Assembly: GCA_964036295.1 (NCBI GenBank)
Contig: OZ038469.1
Location: 13,263,591 to 13,327,590 of the forward strand
Direction of reading: 5' to 3'
From: Plumapathes pennacea
Taxonomy: Eukaryota; Cnidaria; Anthozoa; Antipatharia; Myriopathidae
Length of the DNA: 64,000 nucleotides
Shown piece by piece: positions 46,701-59,420 of the stretch; the stretch's first letter is position 1; the number at the start of each line of letters is the position of its first letter. The notes below the pieces were generated by a model. It was not told where the DNA came from. It was given only the letters and a program-made list of their open reading frames with translations, and did no database searches. Made by a program: the position numbers and the translations under genes.

Positions 46701-48612
46701 GGCTCGGTAATAACGCGCTGGAACCTAGTCGAGTTTACTGTCAGTTGCTCACTTCAAAGAAACGCAAGTCTTGGTGGTCCCAGCTTTAAGCCTCAAGGAG
46801 TTATCACTGTAAAAGAAGGTAAAGGGAACCAATGCGCTGTATTTTACTTGATAAACACTCGAGGGGATGCAACTTAGTTTATCTTGAATTACAGTATCGA
46901 AAGGGGCGAAGGGGATATGGTTAGTTGTATTAAGATATTCTACAGATGTTCTATTTTCAGTAGATAGCCTGTTGTATTTTTACAAGACAGAAACAATTTG
47001 GAAATTCTGGGCCATGTGTTGTTCAGAACCAAAAAAACTATATAAAAAGTGAAAAACAATCATAAAGACACAGCTAATAAACAGCCATATTGTACACAAC
47101 ACAGCACATTTGAAGAACTTCAACATTTGTTTGGCTAGTCCCTCGAAAAACTAGTTTGGAACGAGAGTAGTTTTATAATGTTATCTGTTTGTTTCTTCTA
47201 GCTGGGTATGGAAAACTAACTTTCACCATGGAACTGTACCACAACAGCCAGTACCAAACTGCGTACAAGAATTTTCCCGTTGATGTGGCATTGAACGAAC
47301 GGCTTTATGTCCAGCTGGAAGTCACATCTAACACGTCTGATATGGTCCTGTTCACCGAGAAATGCACCGCCACATCTCAACCTCCAACAAATATCGGGCA
47401 CGTCCTTCTAGAAGATGGGTAGGTTAAAAATCGATGAGTAACTTTTCGCTTTGTGTAGCGACAAAATGAATTAGAAGTTAAGTATTAGAGGCATTTTAAT
47501 GTAAAATAATAATTAATAATTAATTAAAATAATTAAGTGATCAGAAGGAAATTATTTTATTTAACAAACTGATCGATATTTTGATTGATCTTGTGGTTTG
47601 CTGTTTCTTCCATGTTAGCATTTGGTGGTTTCGGCTTGTGACGCAAGCAAGCACGTGACGATTGCGCTTGTTGTACCTCTGATTGGTCGCTTTTTATAGA
47701 TATTAGTTTGTAAAAATGTGCAATCCGTGTGCAACAATGGATAAATTTAACCAAATTTGCAGAAGTGACTTCAATAAACATTTTATTTACAGGTGTGTCA
47801 AAGATGGTACACTACAGTACAACTACCAAAGGTCCCGACGACAACGATTTAGCTTCCAGGCCTTCCGCTTTGTGGATGATTACCAGACGGTTTATCTGCA
47901 ATGCGATGTGTTGGCGTGTCACGCGACAAGTGACGATTCTCGCTGCACCAGAGGCTGTTTAAGTCAAGGAAGACGTAAGAGAAGGGAAGCTCCAGACAGT
48001 CAAGAGGGATACGAGAAAGGGTCAAAGTCCCATGCCGTTACAATTGGACCGATTGTAAAGGAAGATGACAAAGACAACACCAACAAAGGTTAGTTCAGTT
48101 TAGAGCTGCAGTTACGTGCACGCAGTCCTTTGTCAGTTTTGTTCTACGTAAGAATGAACAGTAAAGACGTGGCATTTATTTATAACACCAAAAGATGACT
48201 CGGTGTTTAACATCAATTTGATTTGCACCATGTTTTGACCGTAATGACAGGCTAATAACATGTTTAGTCTGAGCAATCTTTTATTAATGGACTGCAATTG
48301 AGTGGCCAGCATATTCAGTGGCCAGTATAAAAACACGCAGGTGCCTTTGTGTGTGTTCCCAATAAACAAGCACTTCTATTGTTTAATTTATAAATCCTAT
48401 TTATTTTGTCAGGAACAGATGATTTGCAGCAGTCCAGTATCGTCCCTGTTGTTTCTGGAGCTGTGGCAGGTGTACTGGCCTTGGTCATCGTCTGTGCTAC
48501 TGTATTGATTGCTTTACGCATGCTCAGACGCAGACCCGCTGGACCAAGAAACGTTGCTAACTCCATTGACAACCCAGGATTTGACTGCAAAGAGATGACC
48601 ACAGTCGCATGA
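43729..48612 (+). CDS. IgGFc-binding-N / ZP-domain transmembrane protein, copy 3
   Basis: Exons are 43729-43795, 43911-45416, 46462-46818, 47202-47418, 47793-48088 and 48413-48612, giving 880 aa. The architecture is identical to copy 1. By eye the two proteins differ at about 18 of 880 residues, 12 of them in exon 2 (for example CAQV to CARV and THHVTSPTP to TRHVTTPTQ). Introns and flanks are nearly identical too. Exon 2 shows about 12 replacement and 4 silent changes, so purifying selection on these recent copies looks weak or some change is favoured. The exon 4 donor is GTAGGT, where the other copies have GTAAGT. The signal peptide, FCGBP-like and ZP cysteines, RRKRR site, transmembrane helix and DNPGF tail are all kept. 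It may be a true paralogue or the other haplotype of copy 1. Confidence 0.9.
46185..46359. repeat. Fold-back MITE in intron 2 of copy 3
   Basis: This is the same 175-bp inverted repeat as 6518-6692, at the same intron position. Confidence 0.8.
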
Positions 48613-48615
48613 AAT

Positions 48616-49416
48616 GTAAGAGATTGAATGAAGACTAGAAATATGCTAGTGATGTAAACATTTTATACTTGTTATCTAGCCTCTTATCTACTTTCCAAAG
48701 TTGGTCTTTTCATACCAAAGCCACTTATAAAAAGCTAAGACTCTCTGTCTCTCAATGATACCCTCGGATTTTTGTCCCGCGCCGTTAAGGTCTTATAAGA
48801 CCTTGCTGCGAGCAGTGTTGAGGAATCTGGGGAGATTGTAAGAAACCTCAATACAAAAACTGACTGATCACAAACGGGCGACTAGAAACGATGACTTCAT
48901 GCAGGTACACAAACCTAGAACGAACCTGTGCCTCACAAACGATTAATACACGACGTAAAACGAAACCCGCGAAAAAACAATTAGTAAAAAGTTAGCATAT
49001 ACTCACCACTTATCAACCATTGGAATTTTGAGTTTTCACAACCAATGGAACCATATTGATTCAGCGCTCAAACCGATCAATCACAATAATGATCAAAAAA
49101 ATAAATACACCCGATTGTTTGACGACGTCTCTTCATCTGACTCGGAAGATCACTACCGCTTCAGGTGCTCGTGCAACGTCGATTACCAACAACAACTGAA
49201 GACTACTCACACCTGGACAATATTACTAGACGGACAATAAAAATACCATTGTATGTCTTTAAGTACTTTGCAACTGTGCTGTTACCAATTGGCTCTTATT
49301 TTTTCTTTATTCATATTATTTTTTGTAGTTTCTGGTGCTACACAGTCGCAGTGAGAAGTTTGAAGGTTGACGTTGTAACACCTCGTCCCTAATAATTTCT
49401 TTCATTGTCAATGCAG
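48616..49416 (+). other. Probable 3'-UTR intron of copy 3
   Basis: The donor GTAAGA lies 3 bp after the stop, and the acceptor GTCAATGCAG ends at 49416. The 18-bp palindrome AAGGTCTTATAAGACCTT is present near 48786. Confidence 0.45.
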
Positions 49417-51210
49417 ACTCGTTCCAGTGATAAGGACCGATGAAGATGAGGAGGAGGAATGAAGTAGTTTTGTTGTATATCAACTGCAGGATTTGTTTAA
49501 GTCACGGTCTGGTTAGTTTAGAACGGTTCCCACGTTTTTTTATTCAAATATGGTTGGTAGTTTTTTGTGACATTAGTTTAACAGGCTGGCACCTTATAAT
49601 AACTTCTTGTGCCGGATATCTTGTTTTGCCAGTTTTATTATGATATGTACCTCAGTGCTCAATTTTTTAGAAGATTACTGTCTATGATCTGGGAAAGAGA
49701 TTGTTCGTTTCCTCGTGTAAAGCCGACAAGTCTCTTTCTTCGAAACGTAAACAGTATTTGAATTAGTTTTGCTTTTGCTTCCTAATAATCACAACAGCAG
49801 CATCAGTAGCACTGTTCTGTCAAAAAGTGAGTGACCTTCACGGCTGCCATTACAACCAAAAATCGGCATGCAGTATAGGTTTCATGGCCGTAGCATGCAT
49901 GCAGCCCGGGGGAGGGGGGGACTCCCACAAAAAAATGACGGGGATAGTTGTCGGGAATTTTCGTTTCGAGCCCTAAGAAGTACTAAAATGGGCGTGGCTC
50001 GAGTTGCTTTGACCCCTAAAACGTACCAATAATAGCATACCAAGAAATTATAATTTCGATGCCTTTAATTGCTTTTAGGAGGATATCATCAAGCACTTTA
50101 TCCCTTGCTGTTTTCAAACAAAAAGAGCTTCATCCGAGTTAGCACCTAACCCCTAAACAGTACCATGTCACATAAAAATGCCAGCGTTTGATGTTGAGCA
50201 CCCTAAGCGGTACCAAAACCGTAATTTTGACCCCTAAGCAGTACGACGAGCATCCCCGTCCTTTCTTATATGGGAGTCCCCCCCAGGAGGCATGCAGTAC
50301 TTTGTATTTCATAGTATGACGATAGTTAAAAAGACTGAACTCATTGAAACTGATTGGTGATTGGTTTTGGGTGGTACTTCAGTTTTCTGATTATGTATCT
50401 ACGATGCTTCGCTATTTTGTAGAGGATTTACTGTCTGTGCACTAGAAGGAACAAGGTTATATTGATTCATTTTCTCTCTTCTAGAGAGGGATGAAACCCT
50501 ATAAATCACTTTCTTTGACTGGTAGTAACCTACTCAGTGATCAGCTTTGCTATTTTGTAGAGGATTACTTGCCCTGCAGAAGGAAAGAGATTATTCACTT
50601 TCTGCCATCTAAAGAGGGGACGTTTGATAATGAAACCCTATAAATCTATTTCTTTGGCATGTAAACAGTATTTGATTTAGTATTATAATGACATGTACCT
50701 GCTCGATGATGCTTTGCTATTTTGTAGAGGATTTACTGTTTATGCTCTGCGGAAGGAAAGAGATCGTTCCTCTCATCTAAACTATAGAGGGAAAATTTGA
50801 TAATGAAACCCATGAGTCTCCTTCTTTGGCATGTAAACAGTATTTGATTTAGTTTTGCTTTTGCTTCATAATAATCACAACAACAGCACCAGTGTCGTCA
50901 TCAGCACAATTTTGTCAACACGTGAGTCAGGCACTGTGCAGTGAACGCGATGTATGACAGTTTCCCTAGATAGTCTTTGAGCGTTCTGGGAGATTTTTAC
51001 GAGTACTGATCAAGAGTGATTTTAAAAGCCATGTTCCACACTGATGCTATTTTTACGAGGTATGCGGCTTTGGTTGTGATCACGGCAAAGATGTGGCATT
51101 TGGTGATCCTATCATCAGACAGTTGCTTATGTTTGCTGTATGACACTGGTGCTTATACTGGGATTTTTGTTGTATATCATATCAGATTACAATAAACAAT
51201 GTCAGTGTAC
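49417..51210 (+). other. Predicted terminal 3'-UTR exon of copy 3
   Basis: This is collinear with 28191-29990. An AATAAA at about 51191 is followed by a GT-rich stretch. It contains a MITE (49905-50289) and the degenerate repeat (50410-50910). No conserved frame is seen. Confidence 0.35.
49905..50289 (+). mobile_element. MITE with 8-bp target duplication, copy in block C
   Basis: It is flanked by GCATGCAG at 49897-49904 and 50290-50297. It is the same element as 28672-29064, but the G tract is interrupted (GGGGGAGGGGGGGG). Confidence 0.75.
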
Positions 51211-51506
51211 TGTTGAGAAAAACCATGTTTCAAAGTAAGAATCGTTTGCTTCCACGCTTGCGCTCACAAACGGACAACTAAACACACGCATGCGCAGACG
51301 CACGAACACAGACGCGGGCCAAACGCCGATCACTCAGTTTTTGCAACCCTCATTCATTGCGGTTTAGTAGATCAAACAGGACAAGAATCCATTCTTTTGA
51401 TAACTTTCAGTTCCTGAAGATGCCGCTTGGCAATCACTATAGTAGCCTGCATATTCAGGTTATAACTGATGCCTGCAAGCTCACTTTTCAACAATAGTTG
51501 TTTACG

Positions 51507-52034
51507 TTAGTGTAGATATTCAAATGAGAAAGATCGACTCGAAGACATTATGTCACTTACGTCAAAGAAGCCTGGGCACAAAATTGTCCATTTATTGACC
51601 GCTACACGATGTATTTTGCGGGATGTTTGACCGTCATCTTGAACTATACAGTATTTAACGTTTGGCCCAGTTTTGTACACCGCTAGCACTGAGATGAGCC
51701 ACACAACTGCCGAGAACGTCCTCAAGAGGATACGGAGTAAATCTGTAGATGAACAGGACATTTTTTGGTTGATAAAATTGTCCTTACGCGTGGTACTGCG
51801 TTTACGCAGTAAAGTCAAATGATGTTCCGACGGTAAGTGAGTCACGTTGTGTATTATAGCTTTTGAGGTGAACGAACCTGGGAATGAATTGAATCTCCAG
51901 CAGGTCTGATCGCATGGTCCTCGTTTTAACGTGTGTAGCTTTGCTGTAGCTTCAAGCATACAAATTTCGAACAACCGACAAGGGCTTATCAGCCTGGGAA
52001 CACTGCATGGCCAGCACTTTATTCCTGACTTCAT
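51507..52034 (-). CDS. Hypothetical 175-aa ORF, intact here, frameshifted in block B
   Basis: This is a minus-strand frame with one possible membrane segment (LLRILLRTFSAVVWLISVLA) and a basic middle. It has no recognised domain. In block B a single extra A (about 30531) shifts the frame. With only two copies, conservation of the reading frame cannot be shown. It could be a real small gene or exon, or a chance frame in duplicated DNA. Confidence 0.25.
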   Translation of the reverse strand: MKSGIKCWPCSVPRLISPCRLFEICMLEATAKLHTLKRGPCDQTCWRFNSFPGSFTSKAIIHNVTHLPSEHHLTLLRKRSTTRKDNFINQKMSCSSTDLLRILLRTFSAVVWLISVLAVYKTGPNVKYCIVQDDGQTSRKIHRVAVNKWTILCPGFFDVSDIMSSSRSFSFEYLH

Positions 52035-52420
52035 ATTTTCAAAATAGTGTGTATCAATAGTTTGTCCTTTAAATTAAGGTACATAAATATTAATATTGCA
52101 AAACTCTGCAGAACAGCAACATGCACACTGCTATCAGAATGTACTCATTGAGAGCTTTCATTTTTAAATATAAAGTAGTCACTTTGACTGTTCAGGAGTT
52201 TCAGTTAAGAGTTCAGGAGTTGGAAGTGAACACTGCTATTAATAGAATGTACTCATTGAGAGCTTCCTTTAAGTGTTCACACCTTTAGATGTCATTTGAC
52301 AGTTCAGAAGCTGGAAGTGAACACTGCTATTAGAATACTCCCTTTCGAGTGCTTCTATTTGAGTGGTTGCATGTGCACACTTAGATTAAGGGCCTTGTTA
52401 CATGAGTTGGGCTAGCTACA

Positions 52421-52908
52421 TTGTGTTTTTGATGCTTTGGGTAATTTGTAAATGTTTTACTAAATTACTCCCTGGTCTTCGACCACTGCCATGGTCACTT
52501 GAAGGAGTGAAAGCCAGTTGTATGCAAATTATGTGGTATTTCACAACACACCAGGACATACCCTGGTTAGATGGGTCGAGCTGGCTCAGTTTGCTGAGAT
52601 CCTGGTATGTCCTGGTGTGTTGTGAAATACACCACATAATTGTCTTTTAAATTAAGGTACCTAAATATTAGTATCTTAGGTTAAGGGCCTTATTACATGA
52701 GCTGGGCTAGCCACAGTACACTAGTTAGATTGGTTGAGCTGGCTCTAGTTTGCTGAGATCCTGGTATGTCCTGGTGTGTTGTGAAATACACCACATAATT
52801 TGCATACAACAGGCCTTCAGCCCTTAATTCATGTGACCATGGCAGTGGTCGAAGACCAGGGAGTAATTTAGTAAAACATTTACAAATTACCCAAAGCATC
52901 AAAACACA
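52421..52908. repeat. Long fold-back, copy in block C
   Basis: This is the same inverted-repeat structure as 32975-33464. One arm has a small insertion near 52829. Confidence 0.8.
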
Positions 52909-53090
52909 ATACAGTTCGATAGCTAAATACTGTTCCAGTTGCACATTGGAGACCTCTATCTGTGATGTTTTACAGATGTCTATCATATTATGATTTGTTT
53001 TATGATTTGTTTGGTGTTTTTACAATGGTGTATGAACTCAACATGAGAGACAGGTGATGTGCATTACAATAATCAAATTGAATAGAGGGC

Positions 53091-53210
53091 TTGCACGGTG
53101 GCCATGTTGGATGGCAGGAACATGAAATGTTTTTCTATAACAAATAGCATTTCTTTCCCAGAGGAGGTAAATTCTATTAATCCTGCCATCCAAAATGGCT
53201 GCCGTGCAAG
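53091..53210. repeat. 120-bp hairpin MITE, copy in block C
   Basis: This is the same as 33630-33749. Confidence 0.75.
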
Positions 53211-53705
53211 CACGTCATTGGCTGAGAGGGCCCCTTTAATGAGAAGAGCAAACCCAAGTTAGGACTAAAATGTTGATCATAATGCTTATGGTGTTTATAA
53301 AGACAATACACTATGTATTAGATATACTTCAAATAGCAATATATACCATCTTCAGGGTCAAACTATGAATTATCTAGATTCAAGCCTCCTGCCTAAAGGA
53401 TTTAGGAAAAAATCCCTCTTGAAATCAAAACCTCATCCAAAGAACATTTAAAAGAGATTGTAAGTTTTTCCTTCCTGACAGCCAGTAATACTAAAATTTA
53501 GGCTTTTTAGCCAATCAGAACTTCTTAAGAGTCAACCATTATGGTGGGTTCCCTGGTAATGCTGGAGACTTTTTGATATATATTTTGTGTTTGATATTAA
53601 TTTGCTGGCCTTTAACCATGCGGATGTGGACTTCTTTCAGGTCTTCGTTGATCATTGTTTGTACTTCTTTACTGTTTGTCTCAAAATAGGTTAAGTTACT
53701 GTGAG

Positions 53706-56700
53706 CTTCTTAGAATCTTCGTCAATTCTTCCGCCGAACCCGGGAGAGTTAAGCTCGGCGCTGCTTTTTGTCTGTTTTTCGATTGATGTTGCCTATCTCC
53801 GTGCCGATCTTCGTTTCATGCAACTTGGCTCTTTGGTCACCAAACAAGTTGTGACGTAGTCGTCTGTATAAACCCTGGGCCGTTTTCCAAGGACACTGCA
53901 AGGTTTCGCATATCGTTTTCCACATCTTGATCTCGCTCGAAGATCCTTCTGTACTAAATTGTCAGTACTGGTGTTGAAAGCCTCCGCCTTGACGGTAAAG
54001 TGCTCTTCCTTTCTGCTAGTTCTGTTTTCTTCGCGCCTTTCATGTTTGAACTGGGCCTCGTCTTTGGCCATCCTGTTCACTTAAAAAGTCTGAACTTTTA
54101 ATTAGTGTATATTTAACATTTTGTTTGGCTGTCTTTGGATTCCCCGGCTCTCACCAATGCAGCGCGAAGCAGAAGAAACCGTAAAATTTTACCCGATTAC
54201 AACATTTTTTTTACCCAATACCAGAATGCGTGGCCTCACGTTCCAAACAAATTACGTCCACACTGTGTTTTCATACGTTTTTAAAAATTAAACCACCGTT
54301 TCCGATTTTCTACACTAGTTATCCGTTTTCGAAGTCGACCGCCCATACTAATTCGTCTTCATTTAGGTACGCATTCGTTTTCGAAAGTCCCTACTTTCGA
54401 AACCGTTTTTGCAAACCTACGGTTTTCAAGTCGTCGTTTTATTGTTGACGGAAGGCAAAAACGCATTCATAACGTATGCATTTTCAAACGAAAATTGATT
54501 GGTGGACGGAGCCTGAAAGGCTGGTTTTCACAGTGTCATCAACAGAAACAAAGAACCTTTTGCGGAAGTAAAATTCTGTTTTTACACATTGTCGTGAGAG
54601 TCATTTTCACCCTGTAGTAGGTAAATACTTACGTATGCACGGCCGCAAACATTGTTTTAAAAAGTATGTACGCACAATTTTAATCTAGTTGAAGATAATT
54701 CATATTTAAAGTGTTCTTTCTTTCTGCCAGTTGTGCTTTCTACGAGCAATTCTGGTTTAAACTTGGGCTGTTCTTTGGCCATCCTCTTTACTTAGCAAAT
54801 CAGAACTTTAAAGCATGTTTATTAAACTTTATGTTTGGCTGTCTTGTTTAAATCCACCAGCTTCCACCAATGCAACGAAGTAAAACAAACTGCGACATTT
54901 TACCCGCGTTTACAACTTTGTTTACTCCATGCTAGAATACGCGACCTTGCACTCCAGATAACAGCTAATTGAAAGGCTGGACAGGTTTTCACAGTGTCAT
55001 TAGTAGAACTGTAGAAGCAATGCAAAGTAATTTATGCGTTAGCCTGTTTTTACACAAAGTATCGCGAGAATCATTCTCCCCTGTAGTACGTAAATAATTA
55101 TGTATGCACAGCCGCAAAAACTGTTTATAATTCTTACTGAGCAGAATTGAGCTGTATCAATAGATAATTAAAAATGCCGTCGTGTACTAATAAATAAGAG
55201 TAAGCCATGGGATACTGTATTAATTTTAACAAAAAAACCTGAATTATGTATGTTTTGACACTTTATTACAGTAGACATTTTCTTAGTAACCATAAAATAC
55301 GTGCCTTGCCTTGCCGCCACTTACACTTCTGAATTCGGGGGACTGGGTACTTGGTAACTTTCCACGTGATGTGCTTGTGGCTCATGAACAAAACAATCAG
55401 CTTATTAGAATCTTCGACAGTTCTCCCGCCGAACCTGGGAGAGTTAAGCTTGGCGCTGTTTTTCGTCTGTTTTTCGATTGATGTTACCTATATCCGTGCC
55501 GATCTTCGTTTCAAGTAACTCGGTGCTTTAGTTGTGACGTCGTCTGTATCGACCCTGGGCCGTTTTCCAAGGACGCTGCAAGGTTTCGCATACCCTTTGC
55601 CATACCTTGATCTCGCTCGAAGATCCTTTTGTAATAAATCGTCAGTACTGGTGTTGAAAGCCTCCTCCTTGAAGGTACAGTGCTCTTCCTTTCTGCTAGT
55701 TCTGTTTTCTGGGAGCGTTTCGGGTTAGAACTGGGCCTCGTCTTTGGCCAGCCTGTTCACTTAAAAAGTCCGAACTTTGAAGTGGTGTTTATCAAATTTT
55801 TATTTGGCTGTCTTTGGACTCCCCCGGCTCCCGCCAATGCAACGAAGTAGAAAAAACCGTGAAACTTTACGCGATTACAGCATATTTTTTACCACCATAT
55901 CAGAATGCGTGCGTTTTTGAAAAACCTTCGTTTTTGTTTTTCTACGCTATTCCTCCATCTTCGATGTCGACTGCCCACACTAATTCGTTTTCATTTGAGA
56001 ACGCATTCGTTTTCGAAATTGTCCATTTTGGGAACTTTTTTTGCAAACCTACGATTCTCAAGTTGTCGTTTTGGTGTTGACAGAAGGCAAAAACGCATTC
56101 ATAAAAATGTATGCATTTTCAAACGAAAATTGATTGGTGGACGGAGCCTGAGAGGTTGGTTTTCACAGTGTCATCAACAAAAACAAAGAACCTTTTGCGG
56201 AAGTAAAATCCTGTTTTTACACATTGTCGTGAGAGTCATTTTCACCCTGTAGTAGGTAAATACTTACGTATGCACGGCCGCAAACATTGTTTTAAAGAGT
56301 ATGTACGCACAATTTTAATCTAATTGAAGATAATTCATATTTAAAGTGTTCTTTCTCTCTGCTAGTTGTGCTTTCTACGAGCAATTCTGGTTTAAACTTG
56401 GACTGTTCTTTGGCCATCCTCTTTACTTAGCAAATCAGAACCTTAAAGATGTTTATCAAACTTTATGTTTGGCTGTCTTGTTTAGATCCCCAGCTTCCAC
56501 CAATGCAACGAAGTAAAACAAACTGCGACATTTTACCCGCGTTTACAACTTTGTTTACTCCATGGTAGAATACGCGGCCTTGCACTCCAGATAAAGCTAA
56601 TTGAAAGGCTGGACAGGTCTTCACAGTGTCATATTAGTAGAAGTAGGAGCAATGCAAAGAAATTTATGCGCTAGCCTGTTTTTACACAAAGTATCGCGAG

Positions 56701-58777
56701 AATCATTCTCCCCTGTAGTACTACGTGACGTAAATAATTATGTATGCACAGCCGCAAAAACTGTTTATAATTCTTATTGAGCAGAATTGAGCTCTATCAA
56801 TAGATAATTAAAAATGCCGTCGTGTACTAATAAATAAGAGTAAGCCATGGGATACTGTATTAATTTTAACAAAAAAATCCTGCATTATATATGTTTTGAC
56901 ACTTTATTACAGTAGACATTTTCTTAGTAGTAACCATAAAATACGTGCCTTGCCATGCCGTCACTGACACTTCTGAGTCCGGGGGACTGGGTATTTGGTA
57001 ACTTTCCACGTGATCTGCTTGTGGCTCATGAACAAAACAGTCATCTTTTTAGAATCTTCGACAGTTCTCCCGCCGAACCCGGGAGAGTTAAGCTCGGCGC
57101 TGTTTTTCGTCTGTTTATCGATTGATGTTGCCTATCTCCGTGCCGATCTTTGTTTCAGGCGACTCGGTGCTTTGGTTGTGACGTCGTCTGTATCGACCCT
57201 GGGCCGTTTTCCAAGGACGCTGCAAGGTTTCGCATACCGTCTGCCATACCTTGATCTCGCTCGAAGATCCTTCTATACTAAATTGTCAGTACTGGTGTTG
57301 AAAGCCTCCGCCTTGAAGGTAAAGTGCTCTTCCTTTTTGCTAGTTCTGTTTTCTGGGCGCGTTTCAGGTTGGAACTGGGCCTCGTCTTTGGCCATCCTGT
57401 TCACTTAAAAAGTCCGAACTTTTAAGTGGTGTTTATCAAATTTTTATTTGGCTGTCTTTGGACTCCCCCGGCTCCCGCCAATGCAACGAAGTAGAAAAAA
57501 TCCGTGAAATTTTACCCGATTACAACATATTTTTACCACCATATCAGAATGCGTGCGTTTCTGAAAAACCTTCGTTTTCGTTTTTCTACACTATTCCTCC
57601 GTTTTCGAAGTCGACTGCCCACACTAATTCGTTTTCATTTGAGAACGCATTCGTTTTCGAAATTGTCCATTTTGGGACTTTTTTTGCAAACCTACGATTC
57701 TCAAGTTGTCGTTTTGGTGTTGACAGAAGGCAAAAACGCATTCATAAAAATGTATGCATTTTCAAACGAAAATTGATTGGTGGACGGAGCCTGAGAGGTT
57801 GGTTTTCACAGTGTCATCAACAAAAACAAAGAACCTTTTGCGGAAGTAAAATCCTGTTTTTACACATTGTCGCGAGAGTCATTCTCACCCTGTAGTAGGT
57901 AAATACTTGCGTATGCACGGCCGCAAACATTGTTTTAAAAAATATGTATGCACAATTTTAATCTAATTGAAGATAATTCATATTTAAAGTGTTCTGTCTT
58001 TCTGCTAGTTGTGCTTTCTACTAGCAATTCTGGTTTAAACTTGGGCTGTTCTTTGGCCATCCTCTTCACTTAGCAAATCAGAACCTTAAAGATGTTTATC
58101 AAACTTTATGTTTGGCTGTCTTGTTTAGATCCACCAGCTGCCACCAATGCAACGAAGTAAAACAAACTACGACATTTTACCCGCGTTTACAACTTTGTTT
58201 ACTCCATGCTAGAATACGCGGCCTTGCACTCCAGATAACAGCTAATTGAAAGTCTGGACAGGTTTTCACAGTGTCATTAGTAGAACTATAGAAGCAATGC
58301 AAAGAAATTTATGCGCTAGCCTGTTTTTAGACAAAGTATCGCGAGAATCATTCTCCCCTGTAGTACGTAAATAATTATGTATGCACAGCCGCAAAAACTG
58401 TTTATAATTCTTACTGAGCAGAATTGAGCTGTATCAATAGATAATTTAAAATGCCGTCGTGTACTAATAAATAAGAGTAAGCCATGGGATACTTTATTAA
58501 TTTTAACAAAAAAATCCTGCATTATGTATGTTTTGACACTTTATTACAGTAGATATTTAATAACCATAAAATACGTGCCTCGTCTTGCCGTCACTGACAC
58601 TTCTGAGTCCGGGGGACTGGGTACTTGGTAACTTTCCACGTGATCTGCTTGTGGCTCATGAACAAAACAGTCAGCTTCTTAGAATCTTCGACAGTTCTCC
58701 CGCCGAACCCGGGAGAGTTAAGCTCGGCGCTGTTTTTTGTCTGTTTTTCGATTGTTGTTGCCTATCTCCGTGCCGAT
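53706..58777. repeat. Second array of 1.64-1.7-kb units
   Basis: Unit starts lie at about 53706, 55405, 57047 and 58677. The fourth unit is cut after about 100 bp by the element beginning at 58778. A 137-codon plus-strand frame at 56995-57408 and the minus-strand MAK-type frames both exist; neither is clearly a gene. Confidence 0.75.
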
Positions 58778-58863
58778 TTTTAAGCTCGCGTTCAGCACAA
58801 AGTGCTGAAAAGCGAAGCTTCATGCGATCCAGTCAACTGGAATGTGTCCCGGTGCTGTCAACA

Positions 58864-59055
58864 ATGGATTCCAAATATGGAAGTCGTTCTGTTCCCAATT
58901 TGGCAGTATCGATATTACCGACAACGCAACAAAATCGAGAACGCGATCGTCGAAGTAGTTTTTGCTGTGGCATTTTTAAGCGTCCCACCTTATTGCAGTT
59001 AAGACTGCGTCAGTCAGTCCGTCATTCTGTGTCAACAATTGCCTTTGAAATTTGA
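58864..59055 (+). CDS. 63-aa ORF of the TTAA-hairpin element
   Basis: It starts MDSKYGSRSVPNLAVS and is basic in the middle. The start context (GTCAACAATGGATTCCAAAT) parallels 31005-31025. It is probably element-derived; the function is unknown. Confidence 0.25.
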   Translation: MDSKYGSRSVPNLAVSILPTTQQNRERDRRSSFCCGIFKRPTLLQLRLRQSVRHSVSTIAFEI

Positions 59056-59135
59056 GCATCAGCGAATACGCATGAAGAAACGAAGAGATGGGAAGACGTT
59101 TTCTGGAGTTATTTTTATTGTTATCATTGTATTCC

Positions 59136-59420
59136 TTAATTGCCAGTAGATCTGTTGAACTTCAGAACCATTATCACACAGGTTTTGGTGAATTCTCGGT
59201 TGTTTGACAAGCGTAAGTCAAAGTTGAAATTCCCGTGTGACCACTGACAGCCCTGAGCGACTTCAGCTTGTCGAAATATTTCTATCGTTTGATTATAGTT
59301 GCTTTGCTTCGCATAGTTTTCGCCAGCAATGAAAAATGCTGTAGAGAACTGGAAGAAGAAGAATTCGAAAATGAATTTGACCAAAACCGCAAGTAATGTC
59401 AACAAGTTCTCATATTTCAC
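59136..59420 (-). CDS. 94-aa ORF with hydrophobic N-terminus
   Basis: Residues 5-32 are strongly hydrophobic (LLTLLAVLVKFIFEFFFFQF), followed by a polar region. It could be a signal anchor or chance. It is unrecognised and has no second copy in the window for comparison. Confidence 0.15.
   Translation of the reverse strand: MKYENLLTLLAVLVKFIFEFFFFQFSTAFFIAGENYAKQSNYNQTIEIFRQAEVAQGCQWSHGNFNFDLRLSNNREFTKTCVIMVLKFNRSTGN

Noticed and set aside
56995-57408. 137-aa plus-strand ORF in the second array
   Set aside because: It is open at this length in only one array unit; other units break it and no domain or signal is recognised.
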